64,000 nucleotides of DNA. It comes from Aeromonas encheleia (GTDB taxonomy: Bacteria > Pseudomonadota > Gammaproteobacteria > Enterobacterales > Aeromonadaceae). The translations under genes were made by a program, and so were the position numbers. This document shows positions 18,754 to 28,415 of this stretch, one piece after another. The stretch spans positions 1,073,001 through 1,137,000 of the forward strand of contig NZ_LR134376.1 of assembly GCF_900637545.1 (NCBI RefSeq), read 5' to 3'. Every line of letters begins with the position of its first letter. Position 1 is the stretch's first letter. The notes under the pieces are model-generated. The model was given only the letters and a program-made list of their open reading frames with translations. It had not been told where the DNA came from and ran no database searches.

Positions 18754-20484
18754 ATGCCCCTGCAAATCCGTCGTCGTCCCCGAGTGGATGACGCTCACCT
18801 GCCCGATACCCTGCATCCTCTGCTGCGCCAGATCTTCGCCAGTCGCGGAGTCCTGGACCCCGCTCTGCTGGAGCGCAGCGCCAGCCAGCTGCTGCCGCCC
18901 CAGCGCCTGTTTGGCATGGAGCAGGCGGTGCCGCTGCTGGCCGCCGCCCTGATTGCCCAGAAGCGCATCCTCATCGTCGGCGACTTCGACTGTGACGGCG
19001 CCACCAGCTCGGCCCTGTGCGTGCTGGCGCTGCGGGCCATGGGGGGGAAGAGCATCGACTTTCTGGTGCCCAACCGCTTCGAGTTCGGCTACGGCCTCAC
19101 CCCGGAGATCGTCGAGCTGGCGGTGGTCCGGGGCGCCGAGTTCCTGATCACCGTGGATAACGGCATCTCCAGCATCGCCGGGGTGGCCGCCGCCAAGGCC
19201 GCCGGCATGCAGGTGCTGGTCACCGATCATCACCTGCCGGGTCATGAACTGCCCGTTGCCGATGCGATAGTGAACCCTAACCAGCGTGGCTGCGACTTCC
19301 CCTCCAAGTCCCTGGCCGGGGTGGGGGTCGCCTTCTACCTGATGGCGGCGCTCAACACCCATCTGCGGCAGGCCGGCTGGTATGAGCGTCAGGGCATTCG
19401 CGCCCCCAATGTGGCGGATTACCTGGATCTGGTGGCGCTCGGCACCGTCGCCGACGTGGTGGCGCTCGATGGCAACAACCGCATCCTGGTCCATCAGGGG
19501 CTGCAGCGGATCCGGGCCGGCCGCTGCCGCCCCGGCATCCAGGCGCTGGTGGATGTGTCGGGCCGCGACGGTCGCCGCCTGTGTGCCGCCGATCTCGGCT
19601 TCGCGCTGGGCCCCAGGCTCAATGCGGTCGGCCGGCTGGATGACATGTCCCTCGGGGTCGCCTGCCTGCTGTGCGATGACATCAATCTGGCGCGCCAGCT
19701 GGCGGCGGAGATGGACAGCCTCAATCAGGAGCGCAAGGAGATAGAGCAGGGCATGCAGCAGGAGGCGCTCGCCACCTTGGAGCAGATCCGTTTTCGCGAT
19801 GGCGAGGTGCCAAGCGGCATAGTGCTGCACAGAGACGAGTGGCATCAGGGGGTGGTGGGGCTGGTGGCCTCCAAGATCAAAGAGAAGTACTACAGACCGG
19901 TGATCGCCTTCGCCGAAAGCAGCGACACCGAGCTCAAGGGCTCCGGGCGCTCCATCCCCGGCGTGCACCTGCGCGATGCGCTGGAGCTGCTCGATACCCG
20001 CCATCCCGGTCTGATGGGCAAGTTCGGCGGTCACGCCATGGCGGCGGGGCTGACCCTGCCCAAGGCAAACATAGAGGCGTTCGGCCGGGCGTTTGAAGCC
20101 GTCATCGCCGAGCTGGTGACGCCGGAGCTGCTGACCGGGGTGCTGCTCACCGACGGCGAGCTGCTGCCGGACGAGCTGAGCCTGGAGCTGGCGGAGCTGA
20201 TCCGCGCCTCTGGCCCCTGGGGGCAGGCCTTCCCCGAGCCGCTGTTCGACGGCGAGTTCGTGCTGGTGCAACAGCGGCTGGTGGGGGAGAAGCACCTTAA
20301 GATGATGCTGACCACGGACTCGGGCCGTGCGGTGGATGCCATCGCCTTCGGGGTCGATCTCAAGCGCTGGCCCGATGCCTCTGTTAAGCGGGTGCGACTG
20401 GTCTATCGGCTCGATGTCAACGAGTGGCGCGGCAACCGCAGCGTCCAGCTGCTGGTGGAGCATCTGGAGGCCGCCGGCGTCTAA
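18754..20484 (+). CDS. recJ: Single-stranded-DNA-specific exonuclease RecJ
   Basis: This 576-residue enzyme has DHH-superfamily motifs: ILIVGDFDCDGATSSALC (motif I), ITVDNGISS, VTDHHLPG (DHH) and VNPNQ. The DHHA1 region carries GSGRSIPGVHLRDALE and GKFGGHAMAAGLTL. It degrades single-stranded DNA 5'-3' in RecF-pathway recombination, mismatch repair and replication restart. E. coli RecJ is 577 aa. The ATG at 18754 follows AGGATCGAATTC. The frame runs open upstream into the activator gene, but that part is not RecJ-like. Confidence 0.96.
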   Translation: MPLQIRRRPRVDDAHLPDTLHPLLRQIFASRGVLDPALLERSASQLLPPQRLFGMEQAVPLLAAALIAQKRILIVGDFDCDGATSSALCVLALRAMGGKSIDFLVPNRFEFGYGLTPEIVELAVVRGAEFLITVDNGISSIAGVAAAKAAGMQVLVTDHHLPGHELPVADAIVNPNQRGCDFPSKSLAGVGVAFYLMAALNTHLRQAGWYERQGIRAPNVADYLDLVALGTVADVVALDGNNRILVHQGLQRIRAGRCRPGIQALVDVSGRDGRRLCAADLGFALGPRLNAVGRLDDMSLGVACLLCDDINLARQLAAEMDSLNQERKEIEQGMQQEALATLEQIRFRDGEVPSGIVLHRDEWHQGVVGLVASKIKEKYYRPVIAFAESSDTELKGSGRSIPGVHLRDALELLDTRHPGLMGKFGGHAMAAGLTLPKANIEAFGRAFEAVIAELVTPELLTGVLLTDGELLPDELSLELAELIRASGPWGQAFPEPLFDGEFVLVQQRLVGEKHLKMMLTTDSGRAVDAIAFGVDLKRWPDASVKRVRLVYRLDVNEWRGNRSVQLLVEHLEAAGV

Positions 20485-20511
20485 GCCTCGTCTCTTAGTG
20501 TGCCACGCGAG

Positions 20512-20539
20512 CCAACGGCCACCCCAGGGTGGCCGTTGG
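20512..20539 (+). terminator. Strong hairpin after recJ (possible terminator)
   Basis: The perfect 12-bp stem CCAACGGCCACC/GGTGGCCGTTGG with loop CCAG lies 27 nt after the stop. It lacks a T-run, so it may rather block exonucleases or act with Rho. Confidence 0.5.
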
Positions 20540-20637
20540 CGCTCTGTATGCTCATGTCTTGATGCCAGATTAACCGATAAAAAGGGTGTTAAGCATCAAG
20601 CTGAGCTAACCAATGGCAATGAAAGCCCAATAATGAC

Positions 20638-21138
20638 ATGAGTTATGATATATTCGACTCATCCCATTACTTGCCTTTTCAAGGTGCTGATCTCTTGCCA
20701 CCCCTCGGCCGATTACCGACAGGGCTGATGGCCCTCGCCGTCGCCTGCCTGCTGTGGCTTGCCGCGTTCGCGGCAGGTGGGGTCGGTGCATCCGGTCAAT
20801 CGGCAGCGAGCGAGCTGGCTGCCTCGATGCAGCTGCATCAGCCATCCGACTCCGGCCTCGTCGACAGCGTCAGCCTGCTGCCGGGCGGCCAGTGGCGGCT
20901 CGGCGTCGAGCAGGGGCGATGGCTGGAAGGAAGTACCCACCCCGAGCGTTACCAGATGCTGCTGGCCTGGTTCCAGCACGACATCCTCGGCCTGCTCTGC
21001 GGCCTGCTGTTCTTCCTCCCCCTCATCTACCTCAGGCGGCGGCCCGACTACTTCGGCCATCTGCACCAGCGGCTGCTGCTCTGCCATCACCTGCAATTTC
21101 GCTTCTGCCACGGCGACTCGCGCCCGGTTTGTCGTTAA
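20638..21138 (+). CDS. Hypothetical membrane protein
   Basis: This 166-residue ORF is not recognised. It has a hydrophobic segment at about 29-50 (LMALAVACLLWLAAFAAGG), a polar region of about 60 residues, and a second segment near 115-132 (DILGLLCGLLFFLPLIYL). That suggests two TM helices with a periplasmic loop. The last 35 residues are unusually rich in H, C, R and L, and alternative frames remain open there, so a frameshift near the end is possible. It precedes nqrE by about 150 bp on the same strand. Confidence 0.45.
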   Translation: MSYDIFDSSHYLPFQGADLLPPLGRLPTGLMALAVACLLWLAAFAAGGVGASGQSAASELAASMQLHQPSDSGLVDSVSLLPGGQWRLGVEQGRWLEGSTHPERYQMLLAWFQHDILGLLCGLLFFLPLIYLRRRPDYFGHLHQRLLLCHHLQFRFCHGDSRPVCR

Positions 21139-21289
21139 GCGCGCGTTCGACCCCACATAGCTCTGATCTGAGTCATCGCAAGATGTCGGCACATGGCCGC
21201 TGTGCGTCGGCGCGCGTTGTGATCCCGTCCCCACCGGCATGATGGCCGCCCGGGACGGGCCTTGCCTGCGCAACCTGTGAGCCGACCCG

Positions 21290-21889
21290 ATGGAATATTA
21301 TGTAACCCTGTTCATTCATTCGATTTTTGTCGAAAACCTGGCCCTGGCCTTCTTTCTCGGCATGTGTACCTTCCTGGCCGTGTCCAAGAACATCAACACC
21401 GCCTTCGGCCTCGGCATGACGGTGCTGGTGGTGATGGTGATCGCCATTCCCCTCAACAACCTGATCTACCGCCATATCCTGCGCCCGGAGAGCACCTTCC
21501 TCGGGGAGTTCGATCTCGGTTTTCTCGATTTCATCGTCTACATCGGGGTGCTGGCGGCGCTGGTGCAGGTGATGGAGATGGTGCTCGACAAGCACTTCCC
21601 GGCGCTCTATCACGCCCTGGGGATCTACCTGCCGCTCTTGACGGTGCACTGCGCCATCTTCGGCGGTGTGATGTTCATGGCCCAACGGGATTACGATTTT
21701 ATCGAATCCGTAGTGTATGGGGCGGGTTCCGGGCTGGGCTGGCTGCTGGCCATCGTCGCCATCGCCGGCCTGCGCCAGAAGATGAAGTATTCGGATGTGC
21801 CCGAGGGGCTGCGGGGGATCGGCATCACCTTCATCGTGGCCGGCCTGATGTCGCTCGGCTTCATGTCCTTCTCCGGCATCTCGCTCTGA
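21290..21889 (+). CDS. nqrE: NqrE-like subunit of Na+-translocating NADH:quinone reductase (orphan copy)
   Basis: This 199-residue membrane protein has about six TM helices. Family blocks are [20 protein letters not shown] and [20 protein letters not shown], with an end [20 protein letters not shown]. It is closer to NqrE than to RnfA ([16 protein letters not shown]). NqrE normally sits in nqrABCDEF and, with NqrD, carries the intramembrane Fe centre. Here none of the other nqr genes is adjacent: the next gene is a convergent acetyltransferase. The cysteines CTF and HCA, the Fe-binding positions in this family, are retained. The start has only a weak RBS. Confidence 0.88.
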   Translation: MEYYVTLFIHSIFVENLALAFFLGMCTFLAVSKNINTAFGLGMTVLVVMVIAIPLNNLIYRHILRPESTFLGEFDLGFLDFIVYIGVLAALVQVMEMVLDKHFPALYHALGIYLPLLTVHCAIFGGVMFMAQRDYDFIESVVYGAGSGLGWLLAIVAIAGLRQKMKYSDVPEGLRGIGITFIVAGLMSLGFMSFSGISL

Positions 21890-21922
21890 GCCATGACTCG
21901 CTGACGGCCACTTTGCAGGCCG

Positions 21923-22435
21923 TCAGCCCAGATGCCTGACCATGTTGTAACCCGTGATGGTGAAGCCCAGCTCCTGATAGAGCGCCAGCGCCCGCGGGTT
22001 GTCATGGGCCACCCTCAGCTTGATCCGGTGGATGCCCAGCGCCTGCAGGCTGATTTCCAGCGCCGCCATGGCGGCCTTGCCATAGCCCAGGCCGCGCCGG
22101 GACGGCGCCATGTAAAAGTCGCAGATAAAGGTTTCGCCCTGAGCGGTGTCGATGGCGTGCCAGAGGTAGCCGAGTGGCTGGGTATCTATGTCGAGCGTGC
22201 CGTCATCGGCCCCCGGCCCGTCTGCGGGCACTATGCAGAGCAGGTGCTGATTTGGCGTGGCAACCCCCTGGGGCAGGGACTGGTGCAGGCTCTGCTCGGC
22301 CTTGTGGCGGGCGGTGGGCAGATCATGACCATGATTGCTGGCGAGATCTTGCGCGTAATCCTCGATGAAGTAGGCGCAATAGACGGGGTAGTGCTGCTCG
22401 CTCATGGGGAGCAAACGGACGAGGGGGGTCGGCAT
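21923..22435 (-). CDS. GNAT family N-acetyltransferase
   Basis: About 170 residues form a GNAT fold. The acetyl-CoA loop is visible as APSRRGLGYGKAAMAALE (R/Q-x-x-G-x-G/A). The C-terminal block is LRVAHDNPRALALYQELGFT. The acceptor is unknown. A GTG start 12 nt upstream or the later MSEQ Met are alternatives; no strong RBS decides. It is convergent with nqrE. Confidence 0.82.
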   Translation of the reverse strand: MPTPLVRLLPMSEQHYPVYCAYFIEDYAQDLASNHGHDLPTARHKAEQSLHQSLPQGVATPNQHLLCIVPADGPGADDGTLDIDTQPLGYLWHAIDTAQGETFICDFYMAPSRRGLGYGKAAMAALEISLQALGIHRIKLRVAHDNPRALALYQELGFTITGYNMVRHLG

Positions 22436-22547
22436 CCTGCTGATCACTCAAAGAGAAAATGAGCGGTCACGTTAACCCGCTAAGGGGGAGCAGGGCAAAT
22501 ATCCTGGCCAAGACTGATGGCAATGGGAGTGATCTAAGAGCACCCAT

Positions 22548-22578
22548 AAAAAAGAGCGCCCAAGGGCGCTCTTTTTTT
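22548..22578 (-). terminator. Terminator of the lipA operon (bidirectional)
   Basis: The stem AAGAGCGCC/GGGCGCTCTT is flanked by A- and T-tracts, 42 nt past the lipA stop. Confidence 0.85.
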
Positions 22579-22619
22579 GACGAAGGAGGGAGGCCGTCTG
22601 GCCTCTCTTCCTTGCGAGG

Positions 22620-23585
22620 TTATTTGACCTCTTCACCCTTGGCTTGCAGATCCGCATGGTAGGAGGAGCGCACGAAGGGGCCGCAGGCGGCATGGGAGAA
22701 GCCCAGTGCCATGGCGACGTCTTTGAGCTCGTCGAACTCTGCGGGCGGCACGTAGCGCTTCACCGGCAGGTGGTGGCGGCTCGGCTGCAGATACTGGCCC
22801 AGGGTCAGCATGTTGACGCCGTGCTCGCGCAGATCGGTGAGCACCTGCACGATTTCCTCGTTGGTCTCGCCCAGACCCATCATGACGCCGGACTTGGTCG
22901 GCACATGGGGGTGCATCTCCTTGATGCGGCGCAGCAGCTCCAGCGACCACTTGTAGTCGGCACCGGGACGGGCGACGCGGTACATGCGCGGGGCGGTTTC
23001 CAGGTTGTGGTTGAACACGTCCGGCGGGGTCTCGCGGAACACTTCCAGCGCCTGCTCCATCCGGCCACGGAAGTCCGGGGTCAGGATCTCGATGCGGGTC
23101 TGGGGGCTGTGCTCGCGGATCTGCTTGATGCAGTCGGCGAAGTGCTGGGCACCGCCGTCACGCAGATCGTCGCGGTCCACCGAGGTGATGACCACGTATT
23201 TCAGCCCCATCTCCTTGATGGTGAGCGCCAGTTTGTGCGGCTCGTCGGGATCCAGCGCCAGCGGGCGGCCGTGGGCCACGTCGCAGAAGGGGCAACGACG
23301 AGTACAGATGGCACCCATGATCATGAAGGTGGCGGTACCGTGGTTGAAGCACTCCGCCAGGTTGGGGCAGGAGGCCTCCTCACAGACCGAGTGCAGCTTG
23401 TTCTTGCGCAGCGTGCTCTTGATGTGCTCGATCTTCTGGCTCGACGGCGGCAGCTTGATCCGCATCCAGTCCGGCTTGCGCAGCACTTCCTCGTTGGGAT
23501 CCGGCATGAATTTCACCGGGATCAGGGCCATCTTGTCGCCATCGCGCAGCTTGACGCCCGGCTCCATACGAACGGGTTTGCTCAT
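22620..23585 (-). CDS. lipA: Lipoyl synthase
   Basis: This 321-residue radical-SAM enzyme inserts two sulfurs into octanoyl groups on E2 and H proteins. The auxiliary cluster motif [12 protein letters not shown] and the radical-SAM motif CTRRCPFC are complete. The C-terminal RSSYHA supplies the serine ligand to the auxiliary cluster. It is downstream of lipB and ybeD, as in E. coli. Confidence 0.97.
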   Translation of the reverse strand: MSKPVRMEPGVKLRDGDKMALIPVKFMPDPNEEVLRKPDWMRIKLPPSSQKIEHIKSTLRKNKLHSVCEEASCPNLAECFNHGTATFMIMGAICTRRCPFCDVAHGRPLALDPDEPHKLALTIKEMGLKYVVITSVDRDDLRDGGAQHFADCIKQIREHSPQTRIEILTPDFRGRMEQALEVFRETPPDVFNHNLETAPRMYRVARPGADYKWSLELLRRIKEMHPHVPTKSGVMMGLGETNEEIVQVLTDLREHGVNMLTLGQYLQPSRHHLPVKRYVPPAEFDELKDVAMALGFSHAACGPFVRSSYHADLQAKGEEVK

Positions 23586-23670
23586 GATTCACTCTCGGTG
23601 TTTGTTATTGTCAGGTTGATAGCCGCAAGGGTCATTTTCATACCCTCGTGGCCGCATGCCACGGGCTCGC

Positions 23671-24348
23671 TCATGGGGCTTCGTCGACATGGCTGATGCT
23701 CTGATAACCAATCAGGCTGGCCAGTTCGGCCACCAGAATGGCTTGCGCCTCGGCCACGCTCTGCGGGCCGCCCAGGGCGCTGGTCTGGGTCATGGCCATG
23801 CCCGCATAGCCGCACGGATTGATGCGCAGGAAGGGGGTCATGTCCATGTTGATGTTCAGTGCCAGCCCGTGAAACGAGCAACCCTTGCGGATGCGCAGGC
23901 CCAGCGAGGCCAGTTTGGCCTCCATGCCCAGCTCGTTCTTCACGTAGACGCCGGGGGCATCGGGCTTGGCATAAGCCTCAATACCGCTCTTTGCCAGGGT
24001 CTTGATGATGGCGGTCTCCAGGCAGGTGACCAGCTCCCGTACCGAGAGCTTGCTGCGGCGCACATCCACCAGCACATAGAGCACCAGCTGGCCGGGGCCG
24101 TGATAGGTCACCTGACCGCCGCGATCGCTCTGCACCACCGGGATGTCGCCGGGGGCGAGCAGGTGCTCGGCCTTGCCTGCCTGACCCTGGGTGTAGACGG
24201 GATCGTGCTCCACCACCCAGAACTCATCCGGGGTATCGCTGGTGCGACCGTCGGTGAAGGCCTTCATGGCATCCCATACCGGCTGGTAGGGGCGGCGGCC
24301 CAGCTGTCTGACTAGCAGCTGTGGCTGAGCGGGGATCTGGGGTGACAT
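23671..24348 (-). CDS. lipB: Octanoyltransferase LipB
   Basis: This 225-residue protein moves octanoyl from ACP to lipoyl domains, feeding LipA. Conserved blocks are [20 protein letters not shown] and [20 protein letters not shown], including the catalytic Lys, and INPCGYAGM with the catalytic Cys. GAGGAAAAG precedes the ATG at 24348; an upstream in-frame Met is less well placed. Confidence 0.96.
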   Translation of the reverse strand: MSPQIPAQPQLLVRQLGRRPYQPVWDAMKAFTDGRTSDTPDEFWVVEHDPVYTQGQAGKAEHLLAPGDIPVVQSDRGGQVTYHGPGQLVLYVLVDVRRSKLSVRELVTCLETAIIKTLAKSGIEAYAKPDAPGVYVKNELGMEAKLASLGLRIRKGCSFHGLALNINMDMTPFLRINPCGYAGMAMTQTSALGGPQSVAEAQAILVAELASLIGYQSISHVDEAP

Positions 24349-24441
24349 CTTTTCCTCACAGGCTGGCGCTTGAGTCGGCACCATGGGTCAGCTCTCGGGG
24401 GTGACGCAAAATCAATCGCCCCTGGCGGGGCGAGAGAGAAA

Positions 24442-24705
24442 TTACAGTACGTATTTCACCAGCTCGATCTTGCCAAGGGCGTGGTACATGGCTTCGATGT
24501 GCTCTTTGCTCTGGGCGGTGACCGTCACTCGAACCGAGTGATACTTGCCCTTGGAGCTGGGTTGGACAACGGGACTGTAAGTACCGGGGGCGTGCTGCTG
24601 CAGCACTTCCACCACCTGGTCCGGCAGGGTCGGGTCGGCAATGCCGAGCACCTTGAACGGGAACTTGCAGGGGAACTCCAGCAGTTCATCAAACTTGGTA
24701 TTCAT
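24442..24705 (-). CDS. ybeD: YbeD family protein (DUF493)
   Basis: This 87-residue protein has the small alpha/beta fold of YbeD ([18 protein letters not shown] at the start, [10 protein letters not shown] at the end). It is conserved between dacA and lipB in many gammaproteobacteria. The ACT-like fold hints at ligand-binding regulation of lipoate metabolism, which is unproven. Confidence 0.92.
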   Translation of the reverse strand: MNTKFDELLEFPCKFPFKVLGIADPTLPDQVVEVLQQHAPGTYSPVVQPSSKGKYHSVRVTVTAQSKEHIEAMYHALGKIELVKYVL

Positions 24706-24937
24706 TTACTCACCTTTTGGCGTCGTCGTGAAACGACTTCATCTTTAATCTTGTGTGGCCTGGTGGCCGATGGCCCATCGGGGCCGCCAGTACGAGTCAA
24801 TATGGGCACGGCCCACGCCGGGATCAAGGCCCGGGCTGGTCGACAAGACATGGAGATGCTGCTTTTTACCACAAATCGACAGTCGGCGGAACCTGCAGTT
24901 TGCAGGGGTATTCGCTGGTTGAACCAGCCAATAACAG

Positions 24938-24958
24938 AGCGGCGCCATAAGCGCCGCT
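24938..24958 (-). terminator. Hairpin after dacA
   Basis: The stem AGCGGCGC/GCGCCGCT has a five-base loop, 26 nt past the dacA stop. It is followed on the minus strand by CTGTTATT, so it is a weak terminator at best. Confidence 0.45.
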
Positions 24959-24984
24959 ATCATGTCACTATTTTTCGCTGTGGC

Positions 24985-26232
24985 TTACTTGAACCAGCTG
25001 GAGACCAGCATCACCAGGTAATCCCACAGGCGGCTCATCAGCCCACCTTCCTGCACTTCTTCCAGGGCGACCAGCGGGACCTGCTTGATCTCCTTGTCGC
25101 CTTGCTTCAGGTAGACGGTACCGACCCGTTGGCCCTTGGCCAGCGGTGCCTTCAGCTCGCTCTCGAGCTGGAAGTCGGCTTTCAGGTTGTTGCCTTGACC
25201 GCGGGTGACCAGCACGGATACGTCCTTGTCGACGCCGAGTTTCACTTCAGACTTGTCGCCCATCCAGATCTTCTGGGTGACCAGCTCGGTGCCGGCCTTG
25301 TAGGGGGTCAGGCTCTGGAAGAAACGGAAGCCGTAGGTCAGCAGCTTCTTGCTCTCGGCGGCGCGGGAGCCTTCACTGCTGGCACCCAGCACCACGGCGA
25401 TCAGGCGCATGCCTTCGTTGTTGGTGGCGGAGGAGACCAGGTTGTAGCCGACCTGGCTGACGTGGCCGGTCTTGATGCCATCCACTTGCAGGGATTGATC
25501 CCACAGCAGGCGGTTGCGGTTGTGCTGGGTGATGCCGTTGAACACGAACGACTTCTGGGAGTAGATCTTGTACTCCTCCGGCAGATCGCGGATCAGGGCC
25601 TGACCCAGGCGCGCCATGTCGTGGGCGGTGCTGTAGTGGCCTTCCGCATCCAGACCGTGCGGGTTCTTGAACTGGCTGTCGTTCATGCCGAGCTTGGCGG
25701 ACCAGGAGTTCATCAGGCTGGCGAAGGAGTCGGTGCTGCCGGCCAGGAATTCGGCCATGGCGACGCAGGCGTCGTTGCCGGACTGGATGATGATGCCCTT
25801 GTTCAGGTCATCGACCGAGACCTGCTTGCCCACCTCGATGAACATCTTGGAGGAGTCGGAGTAGTTCTTGGACCAGGCGTTCTGGCTGATGGTCACCATG
25901 TCGGTGCGCTTGATGTTCCCCTTCAGCAGCTCCTGGCCGATGATGTAGGAGGTCATCATCTTGGTCAGACTGGCGGGCGGCAGACGCTCTTCGGCGTTCT
26001 GCTCGGCCAGCACCTGACCCGAGTAGTAGTCGATCAGAATATGGGCTTTGGCGGAGATCTCAGGCGCGGCGGGAACGACCATGGGGGCGGCGTTTGGCGT
26101 CGGCAGGCCGGCCTGGGGGACGTCTCTGGTCGGTACTGGCTGGTTGGCGTCCGGCGTCGGCACCGGCTGGTTGGCCTGAGCGGTGGCGCTTAACAGGGAG
26201 GCCAGAATAACGGAACGGGCAAATTTGGACAT
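24985..26232 (-). CDS. dacA: D-alanyl-D-alanine carboxypeptidase (PBP5/6 type)
   Basis: This 415-residue penicillin-binding protein has a signal peptide at 1-20. Active-site motifs are SLTK (in PPASLTKMMTSY), SGN (IIQSGNDACVAMAE) and KTG (DGIKTGHVSQVG). The C-terminal amphipathic helix LWDYLVMLVSSWFK holds it to the inner membrane. It trims pentapeptides in peptidoglycan. Just after the signal peptide lies a short imperfect repeat NQPVPTPDANQPVPTRDV, a Pro-rich linker not typical of E. coli DacA. Confidence 0.96.
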   Translation of the reverse strand: MSKFARSVILASLLSATAQANQPVPTPDANQPVPTRDVPQAGLPTPNAAPMVVPAAPEISAKAHILIDYYSGQVLAEQNAEERLPPASLTKMMTSYIIGQELLKGNIKRTDMVTISQNAWSKNYSDSSKMFIEVGKQVSVDDLNKGIIIQSGNDACVAMAEFLAGSTDSFASLMNSWSAKLGMNDSQFKNPHGLDAEGHYSTAHDMARLGQALIRDLPEEYKIYSQKSFVFNGITQHNRNRLLWDQSLQVDGIKTGHVSQVGYNLVSSATNNEGMRLIAVVLGASSEGSRAAESKKLLTYGFRFFQSLTPYKAGTELVTQKIWMGDKSEVKLGVDKDVSVLVTRGQGNNLKADFQLESELKAPLAKGQRVGTVYLKQGDKEIKQVPLVALEEVQEGGLMSRLWDYLVMLVSSWFK

Positions 26233-26352
26233 CTTGGAATTCCTGGAGCCTGGATGGGTTGTACCCAAGTTAAAAAAAGCGGGTTTCACTATACCAGATG
26301 CGCTCGCCGGTCATAGCCCGGCATGCGATCTTGAACGGGTTTTTATCCATTT

Positions 26353-26391
26353 CCCGCGCCGTCACGCCGGGATACGACGTGACGGCGCGGG
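26353..26391 (-). terminator. Large hairpin after rlpA
   Basis: The perfect 13-bp stem CCCGCGCCGTCAC/GTGACGGCGCGGG has a 13-nt loop, 18 nt past the rlpA stop. There is no T-run. Confidence 0.45.
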
Positions 26392-26409
26392 CCATGGTGG
26401 CGCCGATGA

Positions 26410-27345
26410 TCAGGGGACGATGAAGGCCTGCTCCAGCCCCCCCTGCCGGATCTGCTCCAGCAAGGTGCTCTGCTGATCGGCCGCGACCGGCCCCAGCAGG
26501 ACTCGGAAGATGGCGTCGTGCGCCACCACCTGGTAGGGCACGCCATAGCGCTGGGTCATCACCTTGCCCAGGGCCTCGGCCCTGGGTTGGGATCCACTGG
26601 CCAGCACCTGGATCATCTTGCCCTGGCCGCTGGCGGCCTTGGGGGCGGAGAGGGTGCTGGTCGCCGTGGCGGCGGGCTTGGCGGGGGCTTCGGCCTGAGC
26701 TGTGGCCGAGGGAGCCGCAGGCTGGGGATCCCCCAGGAAGGCGCCCTGCTCGGCGGGTGCCGCCGGTTGCAGGGGCTGCATCGGTGTCATGGGCACCATC
26801 TCGACCATCTGATCCGGCCTGTCGTTGATGAGATCCAGTCGAACCCGCGCCTCACCCCCTTCTATCATCCCCAGCTGCTGGGCGGCGGCATGGGAGAGAT
26901 CGATGAGGCGATCGCTGTCGAACGGGCCGCGATCGTTGACCCGGACTATGGTCTCCAGCCCGTTGTCCAGGTTGGTGACCCGCACATAGCTCGGCAGCGG
27001 CAGGTTGCGGTGGGCGGCGCTGAACAGCTTGCTGTCCAGCACGTCGCCGTTGGCGGTCTTGTTGCCATCGAGCTCCAGCGCCAGCCAGCTGGCGGTGCCT
27101 TCTTCCTGATAGTGCTTGATGTCGCGCCACACCTCGTACTTCTGCTTGCCGATCCAGTAGTCCCGGTTGCCGCTGGCGCTCATGGGTTCGGGGCGCGGGA
27201 TGGCGCCGGTCGCCTGCGGGATCTCGATCACCGGCGGTTTTTCCTGCGAGGCGGGTTCCTGGGGCAGGGGCTGCTCCGGCTGGCTGCTACAGGCGGCCAG
27301 CAACAAGCTCAGGCTGAGCGGGAGAAGTTTGTGGCTGTAATGCAT
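26410..27345 (-). CDS. rlpA: Rare lipoprotein A (septal peptidoglycan lytic transglycosylase)
   Basis: This 311-residue lipoprotein has the signal LLPLSLSLLLAAC-SS (lipobox LAAC). The double-psi beta-barrel domain carries EEGTASWLALELDGNKTANG and VRVNDRGPFDSDRLIDLSHA. A Pro/Ala-rich linker and a C-terminal SPOR domain (about 240-311) bind denuded septal glycan. The family cleaves naked glycan strands or acts in cell separation. Its first 59 nt overlap the end of mltB. Confidence 0.94.
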   Translation of the reverse strand: MHYSHKLLPLSLSLLLAACSSQPEQPLPQEPASQEKPPVIEIPQATGAIPRPEPMSASGNRDYWIGKQKYEVWRDIKHYQEEGTASWLALELDGNKTANGDVLDSKLFSAAHRNLPLPSYVRVTNLDNGLETIVRVNDRGPFDSDRLIDLSHAAAQQLGMIEGGEARVRLDLINDRPDQMVEMVPMTPMQPLQPAAPAEQGAFLGDPQPAAPSATAQAEAPAKPAATATSTLSAPKAASGQGKMIQVLASGSQPRAEALGKVMTQRYGVPYQVVAHDAIFRVLLGPVAADQQSTLLEQIRQGGLEQAFIVP

Positions 27346-28282
27346 ACGCTTCCTGGATTGCTTGACTGAGTTGATGCACCGCCATCGCATACAGAGGGCT
27401 GCGGTTATAGCGGGTGATCACATAAAAATTGTGGCGCGCGACCCAGTATTCCGGTCCGTCGGCCTGTTCCAATGCCAGCAGTTTGACCGGCGTGTCCGGT
27501 GCCAGCGGGGTGGCGAGCTCGATGCCCGCCGCGGCCAGCTCGGCCCACTGCTGCCTGAGCTCGGGCTCGGGCCGAAGCAGGGTACCTACTGGAGCCAGTC
27601 CGATCAAGGCGGGTTCGACGGCCGACTCCCCCCAGCGCCAGCGATGCTGGGCAAAATAGTTGGCCACGCTGCCGATGGCATCCACCGGGTTGGCAAACAG
27701 ATCCCGCTTGCCATCCCCGTCAAAGTCCACCGCGTAGTGGCGGTAGCTGGACGGCATGAACTGGCCCATGCCCATGGCGCCGGCATAGGAGCCCTTGAGG
27801 CGGGTGAGCGGCCACTTCTCCTCTTTGGCCAGCAGCACCAGCTGGGCAAACTCCTTGGCGAAGAACTCCTCGCGCGCTGGGTAGTGAAAGCCCAGGGTGT
27901 AGAGGCTGTCGAGCACCGAGTGGCGGCCCATCTGGCGGCCATAGAAGGTCTCGATGCCGATGATGGCGACGATGAGGGCGGCGGGCACTCGATAGGTCTG
28001 CTCGGCCCGCGCCAGCACCTCGGCGTGACGCTGCCAGAAGCCGACCCCGTTGCGGATCCTGTCCTCGGTCACGAACAGCGGGCGGTAGCGGTGCCAGGGC
28101 TTGGCCTCCCAGGGCCGGCCTATGGTATCGAGGATCTCCTGGCGCAACTGCGCCTGGGCGGCGGCGGCCTGCAACTCGGCCAGCGGCACGGATTGCTGCT
28201 CGGCCAGCCGCTCCAGTCGCTCGGGCTCCGGGGCTGCACTCGTCGTCAGCGCCCAGCAGCAGAGCATCCAGCCCCATCTCAT
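27287..28282 (-). CDS. mltB: Membrane-bound lytic murein transglycosylase B
   Basis: This 331-residue enzyme has a hydrophobic signal (MRWGWMLCCWALTTSAAP) with CC but no perfect lipobox. The catalytic Glu lies in IIGIETFYGRQMG, with KGSYAGAMGMGQFMPSSYRH and VDFDGDGKRDL typical of family 3 (MltB). The start overlaps the stop of a duplicated rodA tail (TGATG). The 3' end overlaps rlpA by 59 nt, which is longer than a simple coupling overlap. Confidence 0.93.
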   Translation of the reverse strand: MRWGWMLCCWALTTSAAPEPERLERLAEQQSVPLAELQAAAAQAQLRQEILDTIGRPWEAKPWHRYRPLFVTEDRIRNGVGFWQRHAEVLARAEQTYRVPAALIVAIIGIETFYGRQMGRHSVLDSLYTLGFHYPAREEFFAKEFAQLVLLAKEEKWPLTRLKGSYAGAMGMGQFMPSSYRHYAVDFDGDGKRDLFANPVDAIGSVANYFAQHRWRWGESAVEPALIGLAPVGTLLRPEPELRQQWAELAAAGIELATPLAPDTPVKLLALEQADGPEYWVARHNFYVITRYNRSPLYAMAVHQLSQAIQEAYALQPQTSPAQPELVAGRL

Positions 28283-28415
28283 CAGGCGAGCAGTCTTCTA
28301 TGGGTCTGAATGGACATCAAGATGCCGAAGCTGGCCATCAGGGTCACCATGGAGGTGCCGCCGTAGCTCACCAGCGGCAGGGGTACCCCACCACCGGCAG
28401 AATATATCCACCTCA
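28282..28415 (-). repeat. 134-bp echo of the rodA end plus mltB start (coupled 44-residue mini-ORF)
   Basis: The rodA tail is repeated once between rodA and mltB. The real rodA stop overlaps an ATG (TGATG) that opens a mini-ORF starting MRWIYS, an echo of the mltB start MRWGW. It continues with a near-perfect RodA tail ([27 protein letters not shown]) and stops overlapping the mltB ATG, again TGATG. Seven codon differences from rodA are synonymous and one changes Gly to Ser. Confidence 0.93.
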
